A model generated the notes under the pieces. That model was not told the DNA's origin. It saw only the letters and a program-made list of their open reading frames with translations, and did not search any database. This document shows, piece after piece, positions 17,794-26,172 of a stretch of DNA of 64,000 nt. The number at the start of each line of letters is the position of its first letter. Position 1 is the stretch's first letter. Where the stretch lies: assembly GCF_010993745.1 (NCBI RefSeq), contig NZ_WOTN01000002.1:1798001-1862000 (forward strand). The letters run 5' to 3'. A program made the position numbers and the translations under genes. The stretch is from Fodinicola acaciae (lineage in GTDB: Bacteria > Actinomycetota > Actinomycetes > Mycobacteriales > HKI-0501).

Positions 17794-18159
17794 TCAGCGG
17801 CGCACCGTTTGGCTGGCCAGCCGGTCGCGCAGCTCGGTCAGCCGCCGGATTTCCGCGTCGATAACGGCGAGCCGGCGTTCGACGACCCCGCTCGTGCGCG
17901 CACACACGCCTTCGCCATAGCGCGGCATTTCGCCGGGCTCCAGCAATCGCAGGCGGTCGGCGCGCGCTGCGAGGTCGTCGACGGTGAGACCAAAGGCCAG
18001 CAGCTCGCGGATGACACGTACGCGCGCGATGTCGTCGACGCCGTATTCGCGTTGGCCGGCCGGGGTCCGGCGAGGTGGTGGCAGCAGTCCGCGTTGCTCG
18101 TAGAAACGCAGCGCGCGCGGCGTCGTGCCGGCGGCCGCGGCCGCGTCACCAATTCTCAC
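17794..18159 (-). CDS. MerR-family transcriptional regulator
   Basis: 121 aa from GTG 18159. Typical MerR N-terminus: RIGDAAAAAGTTPRALRFYE, then EQRGLLPPPRRTPAGQREY and YGVDDIARVRVIRELLAFG. It has a short coiled-coil tail and no Cys-rich metal site, so it probably senses an organic or redox signal. It follows the oxidoreductase gene by ten bases. The operon promoter (19207-19238) has the elongated 20-bp spacer used by MerR proteins. Confidence 0.9.
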   Translation of the reverse strand: MRIGDAAAAAGTTPRALRFYEQRGLLPPPRRTPAGQREYGVDDIARVRVIRELLAFGLTVDDLAARADRLRLLEPGEMPRYGEGVCARTSGVVERRLAVIDAEIRRLTELRDRLASQTVRR

Positions 18160-18169
18160 CGGTCACTCC

Positions 18170-19165
18170 TCACAACTCCACGACGACAGTCCCGATGTGC
18201 TTGCCGCTCATCACTTCCTGCAACGCTCGCGGCGCGCTTTCGATACCCGGCACCCGTACGTGCGGAAATACGACGTGCCCGCCGGCCAGCCAACCGCCGA
18301 ACCGGTCCTGCCATTGCGACCGGATCGCCGGATCGTCGACCCTGCCGACACCGCGGATGCTGATTCCTTTGAGGATGAGCGAAAAGGTGTCCAGCTCGAC
18401 CGGCGCGGTGGCGCCGTCGCCGGCCGGCGAGAGCTGGCTGGCCAACGTGCCGACCAGGCTCACACGCGCTCCCGTGCGGGCGGCGGCGACCGCGGCACGC
18501 AGCTCGTCGCCGCCGACGTTGTCCACGACCACGTCGATGCCGTCGGGCGCCGCATCGGCGATGGACCGCTGACCGCGTACGACTGCCACGTCATAGCCGA
18601 GTTCGGACACCATCCGGTCCGCCTTGGCCGGCGATCCGGTCGTACCGATCACCCGCGCCGCACCGAGCTGGCGAGCGATCTGCGCGGCCAGCGAGCCGAC
18701 ACCACCGGTGCCGCCGGTGACGAGTACGGTCTCGCCCGGCCGCAGGTCGGCACACTGGGTCAGCGCCAGATAGGCCGTCCACCCGGAGCCGAGATGGACG
18801 ACCGGATCGTCGAAGACCTTGCCCAGCGGCGTGCAGGCCCCGGCCGGTACGGCGGCGTACTCGCGCCAGCCGGACCAGTGCGAGACCAGGTCGCCGGCCG
18901 CCAGGCCGCTTCCGCCGGGCGCCGTGACGACCTCACCGACCGTCGCCGACGGCAACGAGTCTCCTGGCCGTACGGACGGCAGCGGGGTGCCTTCGGTCGC
19001 CCCTGACAGCAACGGACGCAACCGCGCGGAAACCTGGAAGAAAAGATTGCGTACCAGAACCTGGCCGGGTCCGGCGGCCGGTGTCGGCACCTCGACGACG
19101 GCGAAGTTTTCCAGCCGTGGCAGGCCGTCTGGCACCGACACGAGCCGGATTTCTTTGGACGACAC
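18170..19165 (-). CDS. NADP-dependent oxidoreductase (MDR; leukotriene B4 dehydrogenase/YncB type)
   Basis: 331 aa from GTG 19165 (AAGGGAAG upstream). Family features: RNLFFQVSARLRPLL near residue 40, dinucleotide loop TGGTGGVGSLAAQIA (about 145-160) and VDNVGG. No zinc ligands. These enzymes reduce alkenal/one double bonds with NADPH. Cotranscribed with, and presumably activated by, the downstream MerR regulator. Confidence 0.85.
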   Translation of the reverse strand: MSSKEIRLVSVPDGLPRLENFAVVEVPTPAAGPGQVLVRNLFFQVSARLRPLLSGATEGTPLPSVRPGDSLPSATVGEVVTAPGGSGLAAGDLVSHWSGWREYAAVPAGACTPLGKVFDDPVVHLGSGWTAYLALTQCADLRPGETVLVTGGTGGVGSLAAQIARQLGAARVIGTTGSPAKADRMVSELGYDVAVVRGQRSIADAAPDGIDVVVDNVGGDELRAAVAAARTGARVSLVGTLASQLSPAGDGATAPVELDTFSLILKGISIRGVGRVDDPAIRSQWQDRFGGWLAGGHVVFPHVRVPGIESAPRALQEVMSGKHIGTVVVEL

Positions 19166-19206
19166 GATAACGCTTCCCTTGGGTAGGTGACGGAGTCAGG
19201 CGCGCC

Positions 19207-19238
19207 ACGCTAACCCCTGACGTCCGCGTCAAAGGCAA
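19207..19238 (-). promoter_or_regulatory. MerR-type promoter with 20-bp spacer and embedded dyad
   Basis: On the minus strand, -35 TTGCCT (19233-19238) and -10 TAGCGT (19207-19212) are 20 bp apart. The spacer is filled by an inverted repeat, CCTTTGACG facing CGTCAGGGG (19214-19235; 7 of 9 symmetric). Over-long spacers with a central dyad are the hallmark of MerR-activated promoters, and the operon carries its own merR gene. Confidence 0.7.
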
Positions 19239-19257
19239 CACCGCACGTCACGACGAT

Positions 19258-19284
19258 GGCCCGGACGGGAAACCCGCCCGGGCC
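19258..19284. terminator. Hairpin downstream of I36-like gene
   Basis: A 12-bp stem with one mismatch and an AAA loop (arms GGCCCGGACGGG and CCCGCCCGGGCC) lies 12 bp beyond the stop of the minus-strand gene at 19297. There is no clear U-run, as usual for high-GC actinomycetes. It also separates that gene from the MerR-controlled promoter. Confidence 0.65.
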
Positions 19285-19296
19285 ACGCCGATCGGG

Positions 19297-19680
19297 TCAG
19301 GTGCAGACGAACCGCATGTTGTCGACGTTGTTCTGCGCGGCCGCCGGCAGGTTTCCCCACGCGTTCTCGTCGGCGGTGAACACGACCTTCGCGCCGTCCT
19401 TCAACTCCCAGGTCCCGCTGGTCATGTTGTTGATCGAGCCCATCCGGTTTCTGATGCCGGCACCCAACTCGAAGAGCTGTCCGCACGGGATGGTCCCGGA
19501 GATGTCGAAAAGCAGCGTTGCCGGATTGGGACCGGTCTGGTCCCAGGCACAGAAATGATAGAGCTGGCAGGGGTAACCCGGCCGTGACGCGGCCGTGACG
19601 CTGGCCGAGGCGGCGGTCGGCACCGCCAGCGCCACCCCGGCAACGGCGGCCAGCACGGCCAGCCATCGTTTGTTCGGCAT
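19297..19680 (-). CDS. Small secreted protein, peptidase inhibitor family I36-like
   Basis: 127 aa from ATG 19680 (GGGAAG upstream). Signal peptide (MPNKRWLAVLAAVAGVALAV, cleavage near ASA). The mature ~95 aa hold three Cys in the pattern YPCQLYHFCAWDQ and a terminal FVCT, plus the beta/gamma-crystallin-like SINNMTSGTWEL. This resembles streptomycete I36-type metalloprotease inhibitors and related secreted proteins. Function is inferred only. Confidence 0.6.
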   Translation of the reverse strand: MPNKRWLAVLAAVAGVALAVPTAASASVTAASRPGYPCQLYHFCAWDQTGPNPATLLFDISGTIPCGQLFELGAGIRNRMGSINNMTSGTWELKDGAKVVFTADENAWGNLPAAAQNNVDNMRFVCT

Positions 19681-20054
19681 CCAGTTCTTCCCTTCGTACG
19701 CGCGGCGACCGCGGCCGCCGCGAACGGAATCGTCGTTGTCACCGCCGTGACAACCGCCGTCGACGCTGTCAGCGACCTGCTTCACCGCCGTCCCGGCGCG
19801 GTGTCAGATCTGCTTCAGGGGAGCGCGAGCGGCGCCATTTAGCGGTCAAGTGGTCAGGTTGTCAACCACCGGACGGAAAACTTCGGGGTCGCACATCGCC
19901 GTTTCCGGCCAGGAGTAAGCTGCCGGCCACGTGCGGTACGTCGGATGCGGGTAGGTATATTGGCTGCCTTGGAGGGGTTTCACGGAAGTCAGCTGACTGC
20001 TACGTCCACCCCGTTGTCCAGTTCTGGCCGTGCCGGCGCATCTCATGGAGCGCG
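19681..20054. other. Intergenic region upstream of conservon 1
   Basis: 373 bp between the divergent secreted-protein gene and the sensor kinase. A short dyad GTGGT...ACCAC lies near 19851-19870. GGAG (20047-20050) precedes the kinase ATG at 20055. I see no ORF with protein-like features and no confident -35/-10 pair. Confidence 0.4.
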
Positions 20055-22502
20055 ATGAGTAAGCAGCGTGTTGATCTCCCGCGACGTACCAAGACCAGGA
20101 AGCGGCGCAGCCCGTCGATCAAGTGGCGCATCCGCCGGATGGTGCTGGTGCCGAGCGTGCTGCTGGCGCTGATCGTGCTGGTCGGCGGCGGTTTCCTGAG
20201 TTTCCAGGGTTTCTACGTCCGGCAGGTCGCGGTCAGCGTGCGGCAGGTCTCCATCCCGGCGGTCGACGGCCTGACCTCGATCGAGAAGGAGCGCCGGCTC
20301 AGCATGGCGCTGCTCACCGAGCCGTCGCAGAGCCGCCAGCAGCTCGACGCGCAACGCCAGGTCAGCGACCAGCGGCTCGACCTGATGAGGTCGCGCGCGA
20401 CGGCCGCGCTGGCGCAGGCGCCGCAGGACATCAAGGACCGGATGGCCGACCTCACCGTCTACCTGGACCGGCTGGCCGGCGTACGCAACCAGGTCAACGC
20501 CGGCACGATCAGCGCGGCCGGGGTGTTCGCCTTCTACAACGACCTGCTGGACGCGGCGATCCGGCTGTTCAACACGCAGGCCCGCACGGTGCCGGACGTG
20601 ACCGCGACGCAGGGCGGCATCGCCGCGACCAACCTGTTCCGGCTCGGTGACCTGATGTCCCGCGCCGGATCGCGCGCGGCCACCGCGTTCGCGGCCGGCA
20701 AGTTCGACGCGGCCGACTTCAACTCCTTCGCCCAGCTGGTCGGCGCGTACCACTCCCAGCTCCAGCTCGAGCAGCTCAACGTGGTGCCGGACGTGCAGGC
20801 CGGCGTACGCACGCTGGTCGCCAGCGAGGCGTGGAAGAAGCTGGTCACCGCGGAGAACGCGCTGCTGGCGAAGGGCCCGTGGACCGAAGGCGTGCCGTCC
20901 GGCCTGCCGGTCGGCGAATCCAGCTGGAACCTGCTGGCCACCACGGTGTCCGACGGCCTGATCGCGCTGGCCAAGCAGCAGGCCGACATCGTGTCACTGG
21001 AGGCCCTCAACAGCGGAAACGGACAGCTGCTGTCGGCCGGCCTGGGCAGCCTGCTGGCCCTCGTGCTGGCCATCGCGGTGTTCGTGTGGTCGCTGCGCCA
21101 GTCGACCGCGCTGGCGGCCCGGCTCGGCAGCCTGCGTGACCGGTCGCTGGCGCTGGTCGGCGGCCTGCCGGACGTGCTGCGGCGGGTACGCGAGAACGAG
21201 TCCAGGGACACCAGGCCGGAGATGCTCGGCCTGACCGGTTTCGGCGAGGACGAGATCGGCCAGGTGGCCGACGCGATCGGCCAGGCGCAGGTCGCGGCGG
21301 TCGGCGCGGCGGTACGCGAGGCGGACGGCCGCGAGGGCACGCAGAAGCTGCTGGTCGGCATCGCGCGGCGGCTGCAGGGACCGCAGCGGCAGCTGCTCGA
21401 CCAGCTCAAGGCGTTGCAAAACGAGGAAAAGGACCCCGACCGGCTGCAGCAGCTGTACGCGCTGGACCACCTGGCCGCGATGCTGCAGCGCAACGTGGAA
21501 AACCTGGTCATCCTCGGCGGCGAGCGGCCGGGCCGGCGGTGGCGCGACCCGGTGCCGTTGCGCAACGTCGTACGCGCCGCTGCCGGCGAGACCAAGCACT
21601 TCAAGCGGGTCAAGGTGGAGGTGGTGCCGGACGCGCTCGACCTCAACCAGAACGCCGTCGCCGAGGTCATCCACATGATCGCGGACCTGCTCGACAATGC
21701 CCTGCAGTTCTCCTCGCCGGGCACCATCGTGCAGGTGCGCAGCTTCCGGGTCGACCAGGGTGTGGTCGTCGAGATCGAGGACCAGGGCTTCGGCATGTCG
21801 CCGCAGGACCTGGCCAGGTTCAACAAGCTGCTCGGCGAGCCGCCGACGTTCAGCGTGCGCGACCTCGGCGACGCCTCGCAGCTCGGCTTCTGGGTCATCG
21901 CCAGCCTGGCCGGTGCGCTGGACGGGCGCGTACACCTGCGCGACTCGCCATACGGCGGCGTACGCGCGATCGTCCTGCTGCCGCGCGAGCTGTTCGTGGA
22001 GACCTCCGAACGTGCCGCGCCACCGGAGCTGCCGGCGGCCCGCCGCCAAGACGAGCCGGCCGAACTGCCGGGAGAGGTGCCGGCGCCGGTGCAGGCGTGG
22101 CCGGACGCCGACGGAGTCTCCGAGCCAAACGCGCCGATGCCGGGTCTGCCGCTGCCGAAGCGGCTCGGCGAGACCGCGCCGGACAACTCGGATCCGCGCT
22201 ACGCGGCGCCGTTGGTGATGACGCAGTCGGCCATGTCCGGCCGCCACGCCGCGAACAGCGCGCAGCGTCCCTCGCCGCGACCGGTGGTCACGCCGTTGGC
22301 GCCGGAGCAGCGGCCGGCCATGCCGAGGCTGCCGGTGCGTGAGCGCGGCCAGAGCCTCGCGCCGGAGCTGCGCGACGGACCGCCGGCGGACGCCGGGCCG
22401 GAGTCGGACGGTTGGTCGGAGGCCGACACCAGGTCGTCGGAGGACATCCGGCGGTCGCTGTCGAGCCTGCAGGAGGGCACTCGCAAGGGCCGCGAGTCAT
22501 GA
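20055..22502 (+). CDS. cvnA: Conservon sensor kinase with nitrate/nitrite-sensing-type domain (CvnA-like)
   Basis: 815 aa. Basic N-terminus, transmembrane helix (about residues 29-50), a large extracytoplasmic helical domain of the NIT type (about 55-320), second transmembrane helix (about 325-350), then a histidine-kinase-like ATPase. The ATPase has N-box MIADLLDNALQFSSPG, G-box EDQGFGMSPQDL and LGFWVIASLAGALDG. The last ~130 residues are Pro-rich and disordered. Conservon kinases usually lack a response regulator partner and signal through the Roadblock/DUF742/GTPase genes that follow. Its stop overlaps the in-frame start context of the next gene (ATGA at 22499). Confidence 0.88.
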   Translation: MSKQRVDLPRRTKTRKRRSPSIKWRIRRMVLVPSVLLALIVLVGGGFLSFQGFYVRQVAVSVRQVSIPAVDGLTSIEKERRLSMALLTEPSQSRQQLDAQRQVSDQRLDLMRSRATAALAQAPQDIKDRMADLTVYLDRLAGVRNQVNAGTISAAGVFAFYNDLLDAAIRLFNTQARTVPDVTATQGGIAATNLFRLGDLMSRAGSRAATAFAAGKFDAADFNSFAQLVGAYHSQLQLEQLNVVPDVQAGVRTLVASEAWKKLVTAENALLAKGPWTEGVPSGLPVGESSWNLLATTVSDGLIALAKQQADIVSLEALNSGNGQLLSAGLGSLLALVLAIAVFVWSLRQSTALAARLGSLRDRSLALVGGLPDVLRRVRENESRDTRPEMLGLTGFGEDEIGQVADAIGQAQVAAVGAAVREADGREGTQKLLVGIARRLQGPQRQLLDQLKALQNEEKDPDRLQQLYALDHLAAMLQRNVENLVILGGERPGRRWRDPVPLRNVVRAAAGETKHFKRVKVEVVPDALDLNQNAVAEVIHMIADLLDNALQFSSPGTIVQVRSFRVDQGVVVEIEDQGFGMSPQDLARFNKLLGEPPTFSVRDLGDASQLGFWVIASLAGALDGRVHLRDSPYGGVRAIVLLPRELFVETSERAAPPELPAARRQDEPAELPGEVPAPVQAWPDADGVSEPNAPMPGLPLPKRLGETAPDNSDPRYAAPLVMTQSAMSGRHAANSAQRPSPRPVVTPLAPEQRPAMPRLPVRERGQSLAPELRDGPPADAGPESDGWSEADTRSSEDIRRSLSSLQEGTRKGRES

Positions 22503-22525
22503 ACACCGCAGACAGGGAAGCCCGC

Positions 22526-22951
22526 ATGAACACGAACAAGTCCACCAACGTGGATTGGATGCTCGATGATCTCGTCGGTGCGACCGGAGCGAAATACGCC
22601 GTCGTCCTGTCCACCGACGGCCTGGTGATCCAGAAGTCGGCCAACATCAGCAAGGACGAGGCCGACGCGCTGGCCGCGCTGGCGTCGTCGCTGTCCAGTG
22701 TCACCTCCGCGGTCAGCGACCGGTTCAGCGGCGGTCCAGTGCGCCAGACCTTCGTCGAGATGGCGCAGCAATATCTGGTCGTCACGGCGGCCGGTGCCAA
22801 CGCGCGGCTCGCGGTGATCGCCGACGGCGAGGTCGACCTCGGGCTGGTCGGATACGAGATGAACCGGTTGGTGAAGAAGGTCGGCCAGCACCTCTCCACC
22901 GCGGTACGCAATCCGGCGGCGGTCGGCATGGACGGCGGCATGAGGTCCTAG
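22526..22951 (+). CDS. cvnB: Roadblock/LC7 domain protein (CvnB-like)
   Basis: 141 aa from ATG 22526, which has AGGGAAG five bases upstream; ATG 22499, overlapping the kinase stop, is an alternative. Roadblock fold with the typical start NVDWMLDDLVGATGAKYAVV, STDGLVIQKS and the TAAGANARLAVIAD strand. Such proteins regulate the partner small GTPase at the membrane. Four bases before the DUF742 gene. Confidence 0.88.
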   Translation: MNTNKSTNVDWMLDDLVGATGAKYAVVLSTDGLVIQKSANISKDEADALAALASSLSSVTSAVSDRFSGGPVRQTFVEMAQQYLVVTAAGANARLAVIADGEVDLGLVGYEMNRLVKKVGQHLSTAVRNPAAVGMDGGMRS

Positions 22952-22955
22952 GTCG

Positions 22956-23327
22956 ATGGCCGACGAGGAGTGGTACTACGCCGACGACTCCGACGGCACA
23001 GACGGCACGGTCCGGCCGTACGCGCTGACCGGCGGACGTGCGAAACCAACTCACGACCTGGACGTGTCGACCCAGGTGATCGTCACCCGGATCGACGTCG
23101 ACCGCACTCGGCTCGAGCCGGAGCAGATCAAGATCGTCGACCTGTGCCGGCAGTGGCAGTCGGTGGCCGAGATCGCCGCCAAGGTGCGGCTGCCGATGCT
23201 GGCCGTACGCGTGATGCTGAGCGACCTGCTCGACCGCGGCATCGTGGTGACCGGCGCCCGGATGCGGGACACCGGACCGGAGCGGAAAGTGCTGCTGCAA
23301 ATTCTCGACGGACTGCGCGCACTGTGA
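22956..23327 (+). CDS. cvnC: DUF742 protein (CvnC-like)
   Basis: 123 aa. Hallmark VRPYALTGGRAKP after a short acidic start, then LEPEQIKIVDLCRQWQSVAE and a winged-helix-like segment (EIAAKVRLPMLAVRVMLSDL). DUF742 proteins occur almost only in conservons, between the Roadblock and GTPase genes as here. Confidence 0.9.
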   Translation: MADEEWYYADDSDGTDGTVRPYALTGGRAKPTHDLDVSTQVIVTRIDVDRTRLEPEQIKIVDLCRQWQSVAEIAAKVRLPMLAVRVMLSDLLDRGIVVTGARMRDTGPERKVLLQILDGLRAL

Positions 23328-23342
23328 CTCAGGAGGACATAG

Positions 23343-23936
23343 GTGGCGGCTGAAACACCGGAACCGCAGTCGGTCAAGATCGTGGTGGCCGGCGGCTTCG
23401 GCACCGGCAAGACGACGCTGGTCGGCTCGGTCAGCGAGATCCAGCCGCTGAAGACCGAGGAGATCCTCACCGAGGCCAGCCTCGGCGTCGACGACCTGAA
23501 AGGCGTCGAGGCCAAGCGGAGCACGACCGTGACGCTGGACTTCGGCCGTATCACGATCAATCCGCGTACGCCGATGAGCCCGACCATCGTGCTCTACCTG
23601 TTTGGCACGCCGGGCCAGGAACGTTTCTGGTTCATGTGGGACGAGCTGTCCCGCGGTGCGGTCGGCGCGGTCGTCCTGGTCGACACCAGGCGGCTGCACA
23701 TCAGTTTCTCCGCGGTCGACTATTTCGAGCAGCGGCAGATTCCGTTCATCGTGGCGGTCAACCGCTTCGAGGGCGACCAGACGGCGTATCCGGTCGAGCA
23801 GATCCGCGAGGCGCTGACGCTCGGTCCGGCGGTGCCGATCGTGATGTGCGACGCGCGTGACCGGGCCTCCAGCCTGGCCGCGCTGATCGAGCTGGTGCGG
23901 CACGCGCTGGCCACCGCGTCGGTTGCGACCGGCTGA
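23343..23936 (+). CDS. cvnD: Conservon small GTPase (CvnD-like)
   Basis: 197 aa from GTG 23343 with AGGAGG at 23331-23336. P-loop GGFGTGKTTLVGSVSE (residues about 17-32), switch II FGTPGQERFWFMWDE, and VNRF at the position of NKxD. This is the MglA/ATP-GTP-binding group used as the output of conservons. The gene is followed within 20 bp by an FAD monooxygenase that is probably cotranscribed. Confidence 0.9.
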   Translation: MAAETPEPQSVKIVVAGGFGTGKTTLVGSVSEIQPLKTEEILTEASLGVDDLKGVEAKRSTTVTLDFGRITINPRTPMSPTIVLYLFGTPGQERFWFMWDELSRGAVGAVVLVDTRRLHISFSAVDYFEQRQIPFIVAVNRFEGDQTAYPVEQIREALTLGPAVPIVMCDARDRASSLAALIELVRHALATASVATG

Positions 23937-23956
23937 CTTTCGGAGGGTTGGCAGTC

Positions 23957-25300
23957 ATGAGTGTGCGTCGTGCGGTCGTCATTGGCGCGAGCGTGGCCGG
24001 CCTGTTGGCGGCTCGCGCGCTGAGCGAGACGTTTTCCGAGGTGGTCGTGCTGGAGCGGCACGACCTGCCGGCCGAGCCGAAGCCGCGCCGAGGCGTGCCG
24101 CAAAGCAACCAGCTGCATGTGCTGCTCTCTCGCGGCGCCACCATCCTGGACGGCTTTTTTCCTGGATTCACCGACGAGCTGGTCGCCTCCGGCGCATTGC
24201 GCAACGACCCGCAGGTGGATTCCACGTACTATCTGGACGGCCACCCGGTCGCCTCCAGGCCGTCCGGTCTGACGTTGATCGGCGTCAGCCGCGCGCTGCT
24301 GGAGTTTCACCTGCGCCGGCGGGTGGAGGCGGCGCCCAATGTGGTGATCCGCCAGGCGACGGCGACCGGTCTGCAGACCGACCAGGACCGGACGGCGGCG
24401 ACCGGGGTGTTCGTCGACTCGGGTGCCGCGCTTGACGCCGATCTCGTCGTGGACGCCTCCGGTCGCGGTTCGCAGGCGGTGAAATGGTTGACCGGCCTCG
24501 GATTCCCGGCTCCGGACAGCACCGAGATCACCGTCAACGTCGTCTACGTGACGCGGCACTATCAATGGGAGGCGCACCACCTCGGTGGCCGCAACGGCCT
24601 GCTTTGCGTGCCGTATCCGGGAAAGCCGCGCGGCGCCGGCGTCGTACGCGTCGAGGACAACCGGTGGGAGCTGGTGCTTTTCGGCCTGTTCGGCCACAAT
24701 CCGACGACCGACGAGCAGGAGATGCGGGCCTTCGCGAGGTCGCTGCCGGTGCCGCAGGTGGCGCGGCTGATGGCCGAGGCGACCCCGCTGGACGACGCCG
24801 TGCTGATGCGATATCCGTCCAGCGTACGCCGGCATTTCGAGCGGCAGCGCCGTCATCTGGAGGGTTTCGTGGTGACCGGCGACGCCAACTGCAGCTTCAA
24901 TCCGACCTATGGCCAGGGAATGACCTGCGGCGCGATCGAGGCGCTGATCCTGCGCGATCTCGCCCGCGCCGGGACGGCCGGCCTGCCGGCACGTTTTTAT
25001 CCGCAGGCCGCGAAAGCGATCGATCCCGCGTGGGATCTCGCGGTCGGCGGCGACCGGCGTTTTCCCGAGGTGGAAGGACAACGCAGCTACGCCGACAGGA
25101 TGCTCAACCGCTATCTCGACCGCTATCGGCTGGCCAGCAGCGTCGATCCGGCGCTCGGCCGGACCTTTCTGGAGGTGGCCAACATGGAGAAACCGGCCAC
25201 CGCGATGGTGTCGCCCGGTCATCTCCTCAAGGTGTGGCGCGCGGCCAGGTCGATGACCCGCGTCGCGGCCGCGGACGCCGGTGGCAGCCAGACCAGCTGA
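23957..25300 (+). CDS. FAD-dependent monooxygenase/oxidoreductase, fifth gene of conservon 1
   Basis: 447 aa from ATG 23957 with GGAGGG nine bases upstream. FAD-binding Rossmann loop VVIGASVAGLLAARAL, then VVLERHDLP (the acidic residue for ribose) and GDANCSFNPTYGQGMTCGA, the second FAD motif (GDA...P..GQGM). Halogenase/hydroxylase-like architecture without the halogenase WxWxIP motif. Position 20 bp after cvnD makes it part of the operon. The last 82 bp overlap the convergent LysR gene. Confidence 0.82.
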   Translation: MSVRRAVVIGASVAGLLAARALSETFSEVVVLERHDLPAEPKPRRGVPQSNQLHVLLSRGATILDGFFPGFTDELVASGALRNDPQVDSTYYLDGHPVASRPSGLTLIGVSRALLEFHLRRRVEAAPNVVIRQATATGLQTDQDRTAATGVFVDSGAALDADLVVDASGRGSQAVKWLTGLGFPAPDSTEITVNVVYVTRHYQWEAHHLGGRNGLLCVPYPGKPRGAGVVRVEDNRWELVLFGLFGHNPTTDEQEMRAFARSLPVPQVARLMAEATPLDDAVLMRYPSSVRRHFERQRRHLEGFVVTGDANCSFNPTYGQGMTCGAIEALILRDLARAGTAGLPARFYPQAAKAIDPAWDLAVGGDRRFPEVEGQRSYADRMLNRYLDRYRLASSVDPALGRTFLEVANMEKPATAMVSPGHLLKVWRAARSMTRVAAADAGGSQTS

Positions 25301-26073
25301 AGGTCTGGCGCCGGTGGCCGCTCTGTCAGCGACAGCGTCACGCCGGCGGAGGGTGGGTTGTCGCCGAGCGTACGCGGCACGATGGTGACCGTGCGGCCGT
25401 CGAGCAGGTCGTCGGTGTGTCGCCAGCCGCCGATCTGGCTGTTCTGAACGTCGTCGACTATCCCTGCCACGACTCGTAAAACCGCGTCGCGATAGGCCGG
25501 CTGGTGGTGGTCGGAGAGCAACAGCCGGCTGCCGCGCAGGTCGCCAACGGACACCTCGGAACGGCCGGCGAGCGGATGCGTACGGCCGACGACGGCGACG
25601 AACGGCTCGCGGCTGACCGTCAGCCGCCGGAAGTCGTCGTCTTCCGGGATGCTGCGGGAAAGCGCCAGATCGAAGCGGCCGTCGCGCAGGCCGCCCGCGA
25701 GGTCGGCGGACTCCTCGCTGCTTTCCACGCGTATCGACTGCGCAGCCGTGACGGCGAGCAGCCGCGGCAGCACGTCGTACGCGGCGCTGACGACGTAGCC
25801 GAGCCGGACGGTTGCCGCGGTGGCGGTCGTACGGGCGACCGCCCGGTCGACGTCGTCGAGGATTTTCCTTGCGGAGTCGACGAAAGTGGTGCCGGCGGCG
25901 GTGAGCCGGGTGGGCCGGCGCTCGAAGAGCCGTACGCCGAGCTCACGCTCCAATTCGGCGATCTGCCGGCTGAGTGGTGGCTGGGCCATGTGCAGCCGGG
26001 CCGCCGCTCGCTGGAAGCTGCCTTCCTCGGCGATCGCGACCACGTAACGCATCAACCGGATGTCGACCGACAT
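25219..26073 (-). CDS. LysR-family transcriptional regulator
   Basis: 284 aa from ATG 26073. N-terminal HTH: DIRLMRYVVAIAEEGSFQRA, then AARLHMAQPPLSRQIAELER (residues about 20-40). The effector domain is shorter at the end than average. Divergent from an MFS exporter 99 bp away, its likely target. The 3' end overlaps the convergent FAD gene by 82 bp. Confidence 0.9.
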   Translation of the reverse strand: MSVDIRLMRYVVAIAEEGSFQRAAARLHMAQPPLSRQIAELERELGVRLFERRPTRLTAAGTTFVDSARKILDDVDRAVARTTATAATVRLGYVVSAAYDVLPRLLAVTAAQSIRVESSEESADLAGGLRDGRFDLALSRSIPEDDDFRRLTVSREPFVAVVGRTHPLAGRSEVSVGDLRGSRLLLSDHHQPAYRDAVLRVVAGIVDDVQNSQIGGWRHTDDLLDGRTVTIVPRTLGDNPPSAGVTLSLTERPPAPDLQLVWLPPASAAATRVIDLAARHTLRR

Positions 26074-26134
26074 ACCCGCAGGGTAACTCATCTTCCCACA
26101 TCGGTATTGGGCATCGGCCGCCGCGCGGGCAAGA

Positions 26135-26152
26135 CTTTCCGGTGACGGAAAG
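26135..26152. promoter_or_regulatory. Inverted repeat CTTTCCG-GTGA-CGGAAAG before the MFS gene
   Basis: Perfect 7-bp arms with a 4-bp spacer, 20 bp upstream of the exporter's start codon and inside the LysR/MFS divergent region. It may be an operator, or a hairpin in the exporter's leader. No LysR-type T-N11-A box is better than this. Confidence 0.4.
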
Positions 26153-26172
26153 ACAACTCGAGATGGGATTTC